The notes: a model not told the origin generated them from the sequence alone. DNA of 17,423 nucleotides from Phycisphaerae bacterium (GCA_012514125.1 JAAZAW010000179.1:1-17423), one strand, 5' to 3'; counted from the first letter of the stretch, positions 6,084-13,927 are shown. Program-made: numbers and translations.

Positions 6084-7546
6084 ATCCTGACCTGTCCGGT
6101 GATCTTTAAATCTTTGCGATATCGCCGCCGAATCGGGGTGACATAATTTTTGATAAAATCGTCCACTTGCTGCGGGGCCAGCCCCACAAATCGTTTCGGA
6201 TCGATCAACGAATCGATGTCGATATTCTTAAATGCGTCGTCAGCTTTAAGCCGGGCTATTAAATCATTGGCTTTGCCATGAATTTTTACCTGCGCCGACG
6301 CGGCGTGCGAGTGAAGCCGAATCTGCTCGTGAAGCGTCTGGCGGTCGCCCCCCGCTTTGACGCCGGCCATGAGAATTTCCTCGGTGGCCATAAATGGAAG
6401 CTCAGCCATCAGATGCGTTTTGATGACGTTTGGATAAACCACCAGTCCATCGACGACGTTGAGCACAATGTTGAGCATGCCGTCGGCGGCGAGGAACCCT
6501 TCAGCCAGGGTAATGCGTCGGTTTGACGAATCGTCGAGCGTGCGTTCAAACCATTGTTCGGCATGAGTTTGCAGGGCCGATTGTGTCAGGCCGATGAGAA
6601 ATCTCGCCAGTCCCGTCGCGCGTTCGGACCGCATCGGGTTGCGTTTGTAGGCCATGGCGGAGGAACCCACCTGTTTGCTCTCGAAAGGTTCTTCGATTTC
6701 CTTCATGCCGGCGAGAAGCCTGATGTCGTTGGCGAATTTATGAACGCTTGAAGCGATGTTGGACAGCGCGAAAAGAATTTCGCTGTCGATTTTTCGCGTG
6801 TAGGTTTGACCTGTGACGGGGACGATATTTTTGAAGCCCATTTTCTTGGCAAAGAGCAGTTCGAGTTTTTTCACTTTCGCCTGGTTGCCGTTGAAGAGGG
6901 CGAGAAAACTGGCCTGTGTGCCGGTCGTGCCTTTGATCGAGCGGAACGGCAGTTGGTCGAGCAGGCGTTCGAGATTTTCGAGGTCGCGGTAGAAATCGTA
7001 GCACCAGAGAGTGGCGCGTTTTCCGACGGTGGTTAATTGAGCGGGCTGATAATGAGTAAATCCGAGAGTCGGCAGATTTCGATATTTTTTGGCGACGTTG
7101 CCGAGTTTATCAATGATGTTCGCGAGGTATCGGCAGATGAGTTTTCCGGCGTCGCGTATGATGATGAGTTCGGAGTTGTCGGTGATTTCACAGCTTGTGG
7201 CTCCGAGGTGGATGATTCGTCGGGCAGTGGGCGCGGCGTCGGCGAAGGTGTGGATGTGAGCCATGACGTCGTGGCGAAGTTGGCGTTCATACTCCTGGGC
7301 TTTGGCGAAATCGATATCGTCGAGGTGGGATCGCATTTCATCGATTGCTTTTTTTGGGATGTCGAGGCCTAGTTCTTTTTCGGTTTCGGCGAGAGTGAGC
7401 CAGAGGCGTCGCCAGGTGGAAAATTTCCGTTGCGGGGAGAAGATTTCCTGCATTGTTTCCGAGGCATTTCTGCTGGCGAGCGGGCTGACGAAACGGTTGT
7501 ATTCATTTTTTGTTTTTGTTTGAACGATGTTTTTGTTTTTTGGCAT
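6080..7546 (-). CDS. purB: Adenylosuccinate lyase, long animal-like type
   Basis: PurB removes fumarate from SAICAR and from adenylosuccinate, acting twice in purine synthesis. At 488 residues it is longer than the ~430-residue enzyme of most Firmicutes. It carries RHDVMAHIHTF at 91-101, GATSCEITDN at 115-124, LPTLGFTHYQPAQL at 158-171 with the general-acid candidate His165, KGTTGTQASFL near 205-215, TGQTYTRK near 235-242 and the fumarate-lyase loop GSSAMAYKRNPMRSE at 294-308 with catalytic Ser295/296. These blocks and QWFERTLDDSSNRRI, LPFMATEEI and KAGGDRQ closely follow the human enzyme as I remember it. GGAG sits 7 bases before the ATG. The stop codon overlaps a 29-base palindrome. The first ~17 residues are a lysine/asparagine-rich extension. 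Confidence 0.96.
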   Translation of the reverse strand: MPKNKNIVQTKTKNEYNRFVSPLASRNASETMQEIFSPQRKFSTWRRLWLTLAETEKELGLDIPKKAIDEMRSHLDDIDFAKAQEYERQLRHDVMAHIHTFADAAPTARRIIHLGATSCEITDNSELIIIRDAGKLICRYLANIIDKLGNVAKKYRNLPTLGFTHYQPAQLTTVGKRATLWCYDFYRDLENLERLLDQLPFRSIKGTTGTQASFLALFNGNQAKVKKLELLFAKKMGFKNIVPVTGQTYTRKIDSEILFALSNIASSVHKFANDIRLLAGMKEIEEPFESKQVGSSAMAYKRNPMRSERATGLARFLIGLTQSALQTHAEQWFERTLDDSSNRRITLAEGFLAADGMLNIVLNVVDGLVVYPNVIKTHLMAELPFMATEEILMAGVKAGGDRQTLHEQIRLHSHAASAQVKIHGKANDLIARLKADDAFKNIDIDSLIDPKRFVGLAPQQVDDFIKNYVTPIRRRYRKDLKITGQVRI

Positions 7547-7563
7547 TTTTCGGCTCCGAATTT

Positions 7564-7583
7564 ATTATCGAGCTTATGATAAT
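7564..7583. promoter_or_regulatory. Small inverted repeat in the purB leader
   Basis: ATTATC (7564-7569) and GATAAT (7578-7583) form 6-base perfect arms around an 8-base spacer, 18-37 bases before the purB start. It could be an operator or overlap a -10 box; the evidence is only the symmetry and position. Confidence 0.25.
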
Positions 7584-7654
7584 CAGGATGGGCGTGGAGG
7601 TAAAGGGGATTCTATGATGGCGATGGAGGTTGGTTCGGTGTTTTTAGAAAAGAG

Positions 7655-8044
7655 TTAGTTGAATTCGGGGTCCAGGAGATCGAATTTGACTCCGGTTTTG
7701 TACATGCCGATGGTGGGAGTGCAGTGGACGACGTGGCAGGTGATTTCTACCTGGCCGAAGTCGGTGTCCAGGAATATGACGAGCTTTTGACCGATTTGGA
7801 GTTCCTGTTTGGTGAGAAATCCGAGACCGGTGGGGCTGATGTCGCGTGTGGTGATGTATATCGGTTCGTTGTTAGAGTCCGATTCACTTTCACTATAATC
7901 AATGACGCCGTGGGCGGCGTACATCAGCCGCCAGCGCCGGCGGCGCGATTCATCGGTGCGTTCTTCCTGGTCGGTGAAGCAGCGAAGCTGTTCGATGAGC
8001 GTCTGCATTTGCGATTGTGTTTCGACAATGATTTTTACGTCCAT
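7655..8044 (-). CDS. PilZ-domain protein, probable cyclic di-GMP receptor
   Basis: This 129-residue soluble protein has both hallmark motifs of a cyclic di-GMP-binding PilZ domain: RxxxR in the arginine cluster RRRRWR (34-39) and DxSxxG in DISPTGLGF (68-76). A beta-barrel-like stretch follows (LQIGQKLVIFLDTDF, VEITCHVVHC, YKTGVKFDLL). About 30 residues of helix precede the domain, with no catalytic or membrane partner domain, so it probably acts as a stand-alone adaptor. AAGGTG lies 5 bases before the ATG. It stands between fba (behind a terminator) and purB, without an obvious functional link. The controlled process (motility, exopolysaccharide or other) cannot be read from the sequence. Confidence 0.85.
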   Translation of the reverse strand: MDVKIIVETQSQMQTLIEQLRCFTDQEERTDESRRRRWRLMYAAHGVIDYSESESDSNNEPIYITTRDISPTGLGFLTKQELQIGQKLVIFLDTDFGQVEITCHVVHCTPTIGMYKTGVKFDLLDPEFN

Positions 8045-8214
8045 TTTTCACCTTTTTTACCGGACTTTGTTATTCGACGACGGCGTTGAACGTTTTTCGA
8101 GAAACATGGTGGGCACGGGCGCCCTATTTATGAGGGCGGCTGTGAGACACCTTCGGATCGATCAGACTATCCGGTTGTTTTTTATTTATCGGCAAAAGGC
8201 GAAGAGGGGTTAAT

Positions 8215-8247
8215 GAAAAAAGCCCCGCCGGTGATCGACGGGGCTTT
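8215..8247 (-). terminator. Rho-independent terminator of the aldolase gene
   Basis: On the minus strand AGCCCCG and CGGGGCT (8239-8245 with 8221-8227) form a 7-base GC-rich stem around an 11-base loop, followed directly by a run of T (8216-8221). It begins 36 bases after the aldolase stop codon and separates that gene from the PilZ gene. Confidence 0.9.
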
Positions 8248-8280
8248 GAGAAACGCATTCGTGATGTACTTTACTCAAGG

Positions 8281-9234
8281 TTAGAGGCAAAGATTTGCTT
8301 TGCCGGCACAGCCTAGGATTTCGACTTTGTGAGCCACGAGATTTTTGACGGCTTCTCGTGCGGGTCCGAGGTAGTTTCTCGGATCGAATTCGGACGGTTT
8401 TTCGACGAAGACCTTCCGAATGGTGGCGGTGAGAGCGAGTCGAAGGTCGGTATCGATGTTGATTTTTGCGACGCCGAGTTTGCCGGCCTGTGTGAGGGCT
8501 TCTTCGGGGACGCCCATGGCGTTGGGCATGGAGCCGCCGAATTTATTGATTTGTTCGATAAGTTCCTGAGGAACGGATGAACTTCCGTGCATGACGAGGG
8601 GATAGCCGGGCATGCGTTTAGTCAGGGTTTCGAGCAGATCGAATGCCAGCTTGGGAGCGGTTTTGAATTTGTAAGCGCCGTGGCTGGTACCGCAGGCGAC
8701 AGCGAGGGAGTCGCAGCCTGTTTGTTTGATGAAATCTTCGGCCTGGTCGGGATCGGTGAGGAATTTGTGGAGGTCTTCTTCTTTGACACCAACGACGTCT
8801 TCTTCGATGCCGCCGAGACGACCCAGTTCGGCTTCGACGGAGACGTAGACCTTCTGGCTGTGAGCATAGTCACAGACTTGTTTGGTGAGTTTGATGTTTT
8901 CTTCGTAGGGATGGTGCGAGCCGTCGATCATGACGGAGGTGAAGCCTTCATCGATGCATTGTTTGCAGAGTTCGAAGGTATCGCCGTGGTCGAGATGTAC
9001 GACGATGGGCAAGCCACTTTCCTGGACGGCGACGTTGATCAGCGCCATCAGATATTTCATATTGGCGTATTTTCTGGCGCCTTTTGAAATCTGGAGAATG
9101 AGGGGAGCATTTTTTTCCTTGCAGGCATCGACGATGCCCTGGAGGAGTTCCATGTTGTTGACGTTGAAAGCGCCAATGGCGAAGCCATTTTGATTGGCGG
9201 CTGCAAACATTTTTCGGGTGTCTACTAACGGCAT
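8281..9234 (-). CDS. fba: Class II fructose-bisphosphate aldolase
   Basis: This zinc-dependent cytoplasmic enzyme cleaves or forms fructose-1,6-bisphosphate in glycolysis and gluconeogenesis. It has 317 residues from the ATG at 9234; an in-frame TTG five codons earlier is rejected because AAGGAG sits 6 bases before the ATG. Zinc ligands are visible as His83 in HLDHG, the Glu pair in VEAELG (134-136), His185 in GTSHGAYK and His216 in MHGSSSVP, with the catalytic Asp82. The phosphate/substrate region AKINIDTDLRLA is at 256-267 and DPRNYLGPAREA is near 284-295. The GGSMPNAMGVPEEAL insert (about 233-247) marks the longer class II form. It is a single-gene unit with its own consensus-like promoter and terminator, fitting strong constitutive expression. 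Confidence 0.96.
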   Translation of the reverse strand: MPLVDTRKMFAAANQNGFAIGAFNVNNMELLQGIVDACKEKNAPLILQISKGARKYANMKYLMALINVAVQESGLPIVVHLDHGDTFELCKQCIDEGFTSVMIDGSHHPYEENIKLTKQVCDYAHSQKVYVSVEAELGRLGGIEEDVVGVKEEDLHKFLTDPDQAEDFIKQTGCDSLAVACGTSHGAYKFKTAPKLAFDLLETLTKRMPGYPLVMHGSSSVPQELIEQINKFGGSMPNAMGVPEEALTQAGKLGVAKINIDTDLRLALTATIRKVFVEKPSEFDPRNYLGPAREAVKNLVAHKVEILGCAGKANLCL

Positions 9235-9240
9235 TAGTAT

Positions 9241-9246
9241 CTCCTT
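9241..9246 (-). promoter_or_regulatory. Ribosome binding site deciding the aldolase start
   Basis: AAGGAG on the minus strand is 6 bases before the ATG at 9234. It overlaps the upstream TTG-initiated reading, which is therefore not the start. Confidence 0.85.
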
Positions 9247-9306
9247 CAACTTTATACAGAAGTTTTCGTGAATAATAACATTGGTTTTCTTAACACCAAG
9301 GTCTAC

Positions 9307-9334
9307 ATTATAGTCGAAGGGATATGGGTGTCAA
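9307..9334 (-). promoter_or_regulatory. Near-perfect sigma-70 type promoter for the aldolase gene
   Basis: On the minus strand an exact TTGACA (9334-9329) and an exact TATAAT (9312-9307) are separated by 16 bases. The transcript would start near 9299 and carry a leader of about 65 bases before the aldolase ATG. Confidence 0.8.
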
Positions 9335-9377
9335 TGGAAATGGGAAAATAATCCCTGCGGTGTGGCGATGTTGAATT

Positions 9378-9418
9378 AAACGCCCGACTGTGCGTATCGG
9401 GCGCACGATCGGGCGTTT
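9378..9418 (-). terminator. Strong hairpin terminator after the symporter gene
   Basis: Perfect 10-base arms AAACGCCCGA and TCGGGCGTTT (9378-9387, 9409-9418) enclose a second inner stem GTGCG/CGCAC. On the minus strand the arm is followed by TTTAATTC, ending symporter transcripts 27 bases after the stop codon. On the plus strand a T-rich run (9424-9431) follows a few bases later, so it may work both ways. Confidence 0.8.
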
Positions 9419-9444
9419 ACGGTGTTTTTTTTATTGGCACGATG

Positions 9445-11772
9445 TTATTTTTCGGATTCGTTCTGGTGTTCAATCTTATCGAAACGGGCTTTGTCGGCCA
9501 GGGATACGTTACCCTCGACGCGTCCATCGTCCAGCGGATTGGCAACCCGTTTTTCCAGATCACGGAACATTTGCAGCGAATCGATGATCCCTCCGATCAT
9601 AAACCAGACGGTTGAAACCACACCGATGATCAAAGGAATAACGATTCCTGTTATGAAAAAATACATGCTCCAGCGTTCAGGTGGCCAAGGTGAAATCATA
9701 TTCCAGATCACCGAACCGCAGAACAAGACAACGAAGCTAATAACGATCGACCAGATGAACACCGACCAGGCCAGGATCTTGTCTCCGGTGGTGTATTCGG
9801 GGGTAATGCCGATCAGTTTTTTGTATAGTCCCCGCCAGGACCATGTGGATTCTTCCACGCTGACGCTGTGGTCGTAGTTTGGATCGTCGTTGTATTTGCC
9901 GCGGTGGAGCAGGCGATCCAGGTTGTAGGGGCCTTTGTAGGTGATCCATGAGCCCAGGACGTAAGCCAGGACGCCTAAGACCATTGAGATGAAATAAATT
10001 TCCATCGAGTTGATCGGAAATTTGATGGGGTCCATGGTCCAAACGATATAGGGATGGAAAGGTTTGGAAACGGTCTCCAGGAAGTTTCCAATCGGCTCGA
10101 TGTATCCCCATCGTTCCAGGCAGGGGTAAATAATGTCGGGCCAGTTTCGCTGAAAGATCAGTCCCAAGGCAGAAGTTCCCGAACCGAAGATTAACGCGCA
10201 CCAGGCGCCGAAGGTGGTTCCGAAGCGGGTGTAGAGTCCGCCGACCATAATCGGGCCCGCACCGCCTAGCCAAACGCCGCACATGATGGTGATGAACATA
10301 TTGATAAAGTCGAGTTGGACAAAAAACAGGGAAACCACGAAGAAAAAGACCACCGTGCCCAGGGAACAGAGTTTGAGGTAGAGCAGATGCTCTTTCATGG
10401 ACATGGGATTTTTTTTCAGCGGCATGATCACGTCCTGAACGAGGGTGCTCGAAGCGTTGAAGATACGTGAGTCGTCGGTGGAAAGCAATAGCATGAACAT
10501 CAGCAGGGTAAAGAGTCCCATCAATACCGGTGAGAAAACTTTTCCGAGCAGGATGGGCATCATCATCTGATAGTAAAGCGAGCGGAATTTCTGGAAAACC
10601 GAATTGGCGACGGCGTCGTCGGAATTATTTGAGCGTAATGTTTCAAGTGTGGTATTCAGGAACGGGGTATCCGGATTGTTTTCTCGAGAATAGGGCGGAT
10701 CGACTCCGATCTGGTGAGAAATCGGCTCGAGAGTGGAAATATTTTCCACTACCTTTGTTCGGACTTCGGGATTTTCTATGATTTCTTCAGCGATTTTCTT
10801 TGAAAGATCGACGCGGACTTCGTGTGCCTGAGGTGTGAATCTGCCGGCATGCATGACGGTAATCACAAAAAGGGCGACCATTCCAAGCATCATGAAGGAA
10901 AAGCCGTTACGCCAGCTTCCAAGAATACCGGCCATTTTTTGTTCGTGGGCGTTTCGTCCGGCACTGGAGGCATCGTTACCGAACCAAGCTGCACGGTTAA
11001 GCACCGAAGAAACCATGGTCACGATCAGCGCAAAGAGGTTAAAGTCGCGAAGCGCCGAAACATCCATGGGGTTGAGGAAACTTTCTCCGGGAACCCGATC
11101 CAACAGCACCGGAGTGACATCGGAAAACCAGGAGATCTGGGTCAAAACGAATACGGTGAAGATAACAAAGATCGGATAGCTGATAATTCCCTGGAAACAG
11201 TCGGTGATTAACAGTGAAATTCGTCCAGCCGGCCATACAATGGCCAAAGCCATGATCAAGAGTAAGGCCACCATAACGCCATAGGTGGGTATCTCAAACC
11301 CCAAGAAGGGGATTTTGTGTGGGATTCCAAGAAAGTAAATGAAAAAGCGAACCGCCACCGCAGGACCGATGGCGTTGGTCACCATTTCCGCGAAGGTTCG
11401 GACGGCTGCGGCTACGATTCGGAAAGAACGGCTGTAGCGTTGTTCCAGGAATTGTCCGACCGAAAGCGCACGGGTCTGCCTGTATCGGTAAACACAATAG
11501 CCTGTTAATGATATAAAAATGAATAATGGAGCCATGATCGAATTCCAGAACCCAATGGCCGAACCGACCTGATAGTTTTGCTCGACCATCGCAACCAGGG
11601 TGATCACGGAAAGACTGCCAGCCAAATCACCTACACACAGGACATAACGACCGGCAACACGACCGCAGGCCAGATAGTCTGCGATGTCACGAACATATCG
11701 TTTTGAATAAAAGGCAGCGCCTATAATAAAAAGAAGCGGAACAATAACGATCAACCAACTGACTAGAGTCAT
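9445..11772 (-). CDS. Sodium:solute symporter (SSS) family transporter, large form
   Basis: This 775-residue inner-membrane protein is of the SSS/LeuT-fold type that couples sodium entry to uptake of a sugar, amino acid or similar solute. About 14-15 hydrophobic segments are visible. The sodium-site segment STDDSRIFNASSTLVQDVIMP (about 431-451) is characteristic of the family, and the N-terminal SKRYVRDIADYLACGRVAGR and ACGR-like signatures fit. Typical members have 450-600 residues; the extra length comes from a hydrophilic charged insert at about 309-400 and additional C-terminal membrane segments with a charged tail. The ATG at 11772 has AAAGGA 7 bases upstream; a TTG directly before it is not needed. 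The gene stands alone between a 327-base leader region and a strong terminator. The substrate is not predictable here. Confidence 0.9.
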   Translation of the reverse strand: MTLVSWLIVIVPLLFIIGAAFYSKRYVRDIADYLACGRVAGRYVLCVGDLAGSLSVITLVAMVEQNYQVGSAIGFWNSIMAPLFIFISLTGYCVYRYRQTRALSVGQFLEQRYSRSFRIVAAAVRTFAEMVTNAIGPAVAVRFFIYFLGIPHKIPFLGFEIPTYGVMVALLLIMALAIVWPAGRISLLITDCFQGIISYPIFVIFTVFVLTQISWFSDVTPVLLDRVPGESFLNPMDVSALRDFNLFALIVTMVSSVLNRAAWFGNDASSAGRNAHEQKMAGILGSWRNGFSFMMLGMVALFVITVMHAGRFTPQAHEVRVDLSKKIAEEIIENPEVRTKVVENISTLEPISHQIGVDPPYSRENNPDTPFLNTTLETLRSNNSDDAVANSVFQKFRSLYYQMMMPILLGKVFSPVLMGLFTLLMFMLLLSTDDSRIFNASSTLVQDVIMPLKKNPMSMKEHLLYLKLCSLGTVVFFFVVSLFFVQLDFINMFITIMCGVWLGGAGPIMVGGLYTRFGTTFGAWCALIFGSGTSALGLIFQRNWPDIIYPCLERWGYIEPIGNFLETVSKPFHPYIVWTMDPIKFPINSMEIYFISMVLGVLAYVLGSWITYKGPYNLDRLLHRGKYNDDPNYDHSVSVEESTWSWRGLYKKLIGITPEYTTGDKILAWSVFIWSIVISFVVLFCGSVIWNMISPWPPERWSMYFFITGIVIPLIIGVVSTVWFMIGGIIDSLQMFRDLEKRVANPLDDGRVEGNVSLADKARFDKIEHQNESEK

Positions 11773-12099
11773 CAAACAATCCTTTCTCTTGGCACAGACC
11801 TGTTTTCAACTAAAGCGAAAGTTCCTGTCTTTATTTGTGGCGTTTAAGTTTATTACGATAGCAAAATTTCATCTTTTTCACAAATCATTTTATTTTATAA
11901 ATTCATCTGCGCCAATGAGGATGAAGTTTTAGTGCAAGTTATACACTTTTGATGTTAGATTATTTCTGTATTAAAAATATCGGAATCTTTGGGTGTTGAA
12001 GAAAGTCGAAACGACATGACGTAAGCAAGGAAAAAACCTTCAGCAGGCTCAGGGTCTGAAATACTAACGACATTCAATAAAAGCGTATTAACCCAAACT
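11773..12099. other. Gene-free gap of 327 bases upstream of the symporter
   Basis: No gene is supported. It contains a REP-like sequence at 12030-12054, the symporter ribosome site AAAGGA (11780-11785), and an AT-rich stretch with a possible weak promoter on the minus strand (TTGTGA and TATCGT, 17 bases apart, about 11859-11887). A partial symmetry GTGTA/TGCAC (11932-11946) could be an operator but has one mismatch. Confidence 0.4.
12030..12054 (-). repeat. REP-like sequence and possible terminator after the hydrolase gene
   Basis: The plus-strand sequence CCTTCAGCAGGCTCAGGG (12037-12054) is a variant of the widespread dispersed element CCTTCGACAGGCTCAGGG. On the minus strand it forms a weak imperfect hairpin followed by TTTTTT (12036-12031), so it may also end transcription 46 bases after the hydrolase stop codon. 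Confidence 0.55.
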
Positions 12100-12765
12100 T
12101 CAGAGTTTTTGAATGAACCAGTTTTTCGCCAGGCGGGCTACTTCTTCCAGAGCGCCGGATTCTTCGAAGAGATGTGTGGCTCGGGGTACAATCGTCATTT
12201 CCTTTTCAACTTCAAGGCGATCGAAGGCACTTTGGTTCATTTCGATGACCGGATCATCGTACCCCCCTACAATCAAAAGTGTCGGGGCGAGAACCTGCGA
12301 CAAGACGGATTCCGCCAGATCAGGACGTCCACCGCGTGAAACTACCGCTTTGATCACCTGGGGTCTTTGAACCGCTGCGACCAACGCTCCGGCGGCTCCG
12401 GTGCTTGAACCGAAGAGTCCGATGTTCAACCCCGTGGTTTCTTCATTTTCAACCAGCCAATCAATCGCATCAACCAGGCGTCCGGCCAGGAACTCGATGT
12501 TAAACCGTAATTCTCCCGTTCCCAGGTCGTAGGCTTCTTCCGATGGAGTCAAAAGGTCCATCAATAAAGTGCCCAGTCCTTCGCGTTGGAGTTCTTCCGC
12601 GACAAAACGGTTTCGGGGGCTATGCCGGCTGCTCCCGCTGCCGTGGGCAAAAAGCACAATTCCGGTTGCACCTTCGGGAATCGCTAAATTTCCTTCCAGA
12701 ACGACTTGTCCCGATGGAATTTGAACTGATTTTTCGTTTATCTTATGGTTTGTTTTGGAATTCAT
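12100..12765 (-). CDS. Alpha/beta hydrolase, dienelactone hydrolase type
   Basis: The 221-residue cytoplasmic hydrolase has a complete predicted catalytic triad: Ser121 in the elbow GSSTG (119-123), Asp170 in GGYDDPV and His198 in RATHLFEE. The HGSGSSRHSPRN stretch at 41-52 after strand beta is characteristic of the subfamily found next to or fused with phosphoribosyltransferases. The start has GGGAG 8 bases upstream. It follows the phosphoribosyltransferase gene by 15 bases, so the two are surely cotranscribed. In mycobacteria and others the two domains occur in one protein (for example Rv0571c, from memory), which suggests a joint function, but the substrate of either is not known to me. 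Confidence 0.88.
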   Translation of the reverse strand: MNSKTNHKINEKSVQIPSGQVVLEGNLAIPEGATGIVLFAHGSGSSRHSPRNRFVAEELQREGLGTLLMDLLTPSEEAYDLGTGELRFNIEFLAGRLVDAIDWLVENEETTGLNIGLFGSSTGAAGALVAAVQRPQVIKAVVSRGGRPDLAESVLSQVLAPTLLIVGGYDDPVIEMNQSAFDRLEVEKEMTIVPRATHLFEESGALEEVARLAKNWFIQKL

Positions 12766-12780
12766 TATTTTACTCCCATT

Positions 12781-13455
12781 TTATAATTTATTTTCCGTCG
12801 GCTTGATCATTTCATTCGCCTGATCGAGAAGCTCACGCACTTCTTCGTCCGAAGTCTGGGAAAAATCTTCATACCACGCCCCCACACCGTAAAAAGGTTC
12901 CGGTTTATTCAGGCAAATGATTTCGTCCGCGTGTCTCGAAAGTTCGCGGCAGGTTTCTTTCGCTCCGACAGGCACAGCGATAATAATTTTCGTCGGCGAC
13001 ATTTGCCGAAGCGCATGAACCGCCGCCCGCATGGAAGCCCCGGTCGCCAGACCGTCGTCAATCACCATCACAATTTTGTCGCGAATCTCAGGTCTCGGTC
13101 GATCGCCCCGGTATGCCCGTTCCCGCCGTTTTAATTCGGCGAGTTCACGTTGTGCAACCTTTTCGATGGTTTCATGAGAAATCATCAGAGCTTCCACAAC
13201 ATCCCGATTGATCTCCCGAACGCCCCCCGGCGCGATCGCCCCCATCGCCAATTCTTCCTGGCCTGGTGTGCCGAGTTTTCGAACGGTAAAGACATCCAGC
13301 GGCACATGCAACGCCCGAGCCACTTCGAATCCTACAGGAACCCCGCCGCGAGGCAATGCCAACACCCAAACATCATCCCGATCGGCATAGCTCATCAATT
13401 TTTTTGCTAATCGTTCACCCGCTTGTTTTCGGTTTTGAAAAATTGCGCCTATCAT
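12781..13455 (-). CDS. Phosphoribosyltransferase family protein
   Basis: This 224-residue type I phosphoribosyltransferase-fold protein has the PRPP loop VMVIDDGLATGAS (129-141), with the two acidic residues and the ATGAS phosphate site. The N-terminus FQNRKQAGERLAKKL, the VLALPRGGVPVGFEVARAL block (31-49) and VRKLGTPGQEELAMGAIAPGG (58-78) are those of the family paired with dienelactone-hydrolase-like proteins, not of a known nucleobase salvage enzyme. The tail holds FYGVGAWYEDFSQTSDEEV, also typical. The start at 13455 follows GGGGGT by 7 bases; an in-frame ATG at 13470 would add five residues and cannot be excluded. It is first in a two-gene operon. A TATAAT (13491-13496) lies just upstream. 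Confidence 0.88.
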   Translation of the reverse strand: MIGAIFQNRKQAGERLAKKLMSYADRDDVWVLALPRGGVPVGFEVARALHVPLDVFTVRKLGTPGQEELAMGAIAPGGVREINRDVVEALMISHETIEKVAQRELAELKRRERAYRGDRPRPEIRDKIVMVIDDGLATGASMRAAVHALRQMSPTKIIIAVPVGAKETCRELSRHADEIICLNKPEPFYGVGAWYEDFSQTSDEEVRELLDQANEMIKPTENKL

Positions 13456-13490
13456 TTTTTTTACCCCCATTCATGCAGTACCTACACAAA

Positions 13491-13496
13491 ATTATA
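13491..13496 (-). promoter_or_regulatory. Candidate -10 box for the phosphoribosyltransferase operon
   Basis: An exact TATAAT on the minus strand lies 35 bases before the ATG at 13455. No convincing -35 is present at the proper distance, so confidence is limited. Confidence 0.35.
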
Positions 13497-13714
13497 AAAC
13501 CAAAAGCGTATAAACTCATTCCTATTTTTGATGGAATCTTCATTAGGGCCGGTTTGTTGAAAACGAAGACGCGACGTTGTACGACCGATAAAATACGTGT
13601 TCATCTCCATTCGCGGTCGAGGCTAAAGTTCAGCATAACGATAAGCCGATGATTCCCTTACAGCAAAGTTCTTTTCTAAAATTTGCATGATGGCCGAACG
13701 AAAGGAAGCTTACA

Positions 13715-13927
13715 ATGGTTACATCAACACGGAAAGTAGAGTTAATTGAACGAATCGGCGAATTGAATCGTTCGGCCAGGGCGGAGTTCCTGGCGGAGTT
13801 TGAAGAAGCGGAGCTTCAACAATATCTGACGAATCTCGAAACAGTTTGGGCTGATTTTCAGCAACAATATTATACTGCCTGTGAAACCACGAGTTCCACA
13901 CCGGAACTGGTTCTGATGGCGGGTTAA
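13715..13927 (+). CDS. Small uncharacterised protein of 70 residues
   Basis: This is the only supported plus-strand gene in the window. I do not recognise a named family. The case for a real gene is a good ribosome site (AAAGGAAG, 6 bases before the ATG), a normal stop, and an excellent terminator 38 bases downstream, all in the right order and strand. The protein is soluble and highly charged, with a long helical part rich in Glu, Leu and Arg (ERIGELNRSARAEFLAEF, EEAELQQYLTNLETVWADFQQQY, about 12-53) and a short polar tail. No cysteine pair or membrane segment is seen. It is divergent from the phosphoribosyltransferase operon and convergent with the large lipoprotein gene. A small helical adaptor or regulator is possible but purely a guess. 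Confidence 0.75.
   Translation: MVTSTRKVELIERIGELNRSARAEFLAEFEEAELQQYLTNLETVWADFQQQYYTACETTSSTPELVLMAG

Noticed and set aside
8587..9087. Plus-strand frame of 166 residues antisense to fba
   Set aside because: Phe/Asp/Glu-rich shadow of the aldolase reading frame, no ribosome site and no family resemblance.
9378..9418. Attachment site or transposon end
   Set aside because: The inverted repeat is better explained as a terminator: it lies 27 bases after a stop codon and has T-rich flanks; no integrase or target duplication is seen.
11927..11950. Operator-like symmetry TTTTAGTG...CACTTTT upstream of the symporter
   Set aside because: The arms pair only in part (AGTG/CACT, with one mismatch inside) and part of the look is mirror symmetry, so it is too weak to list as a site.
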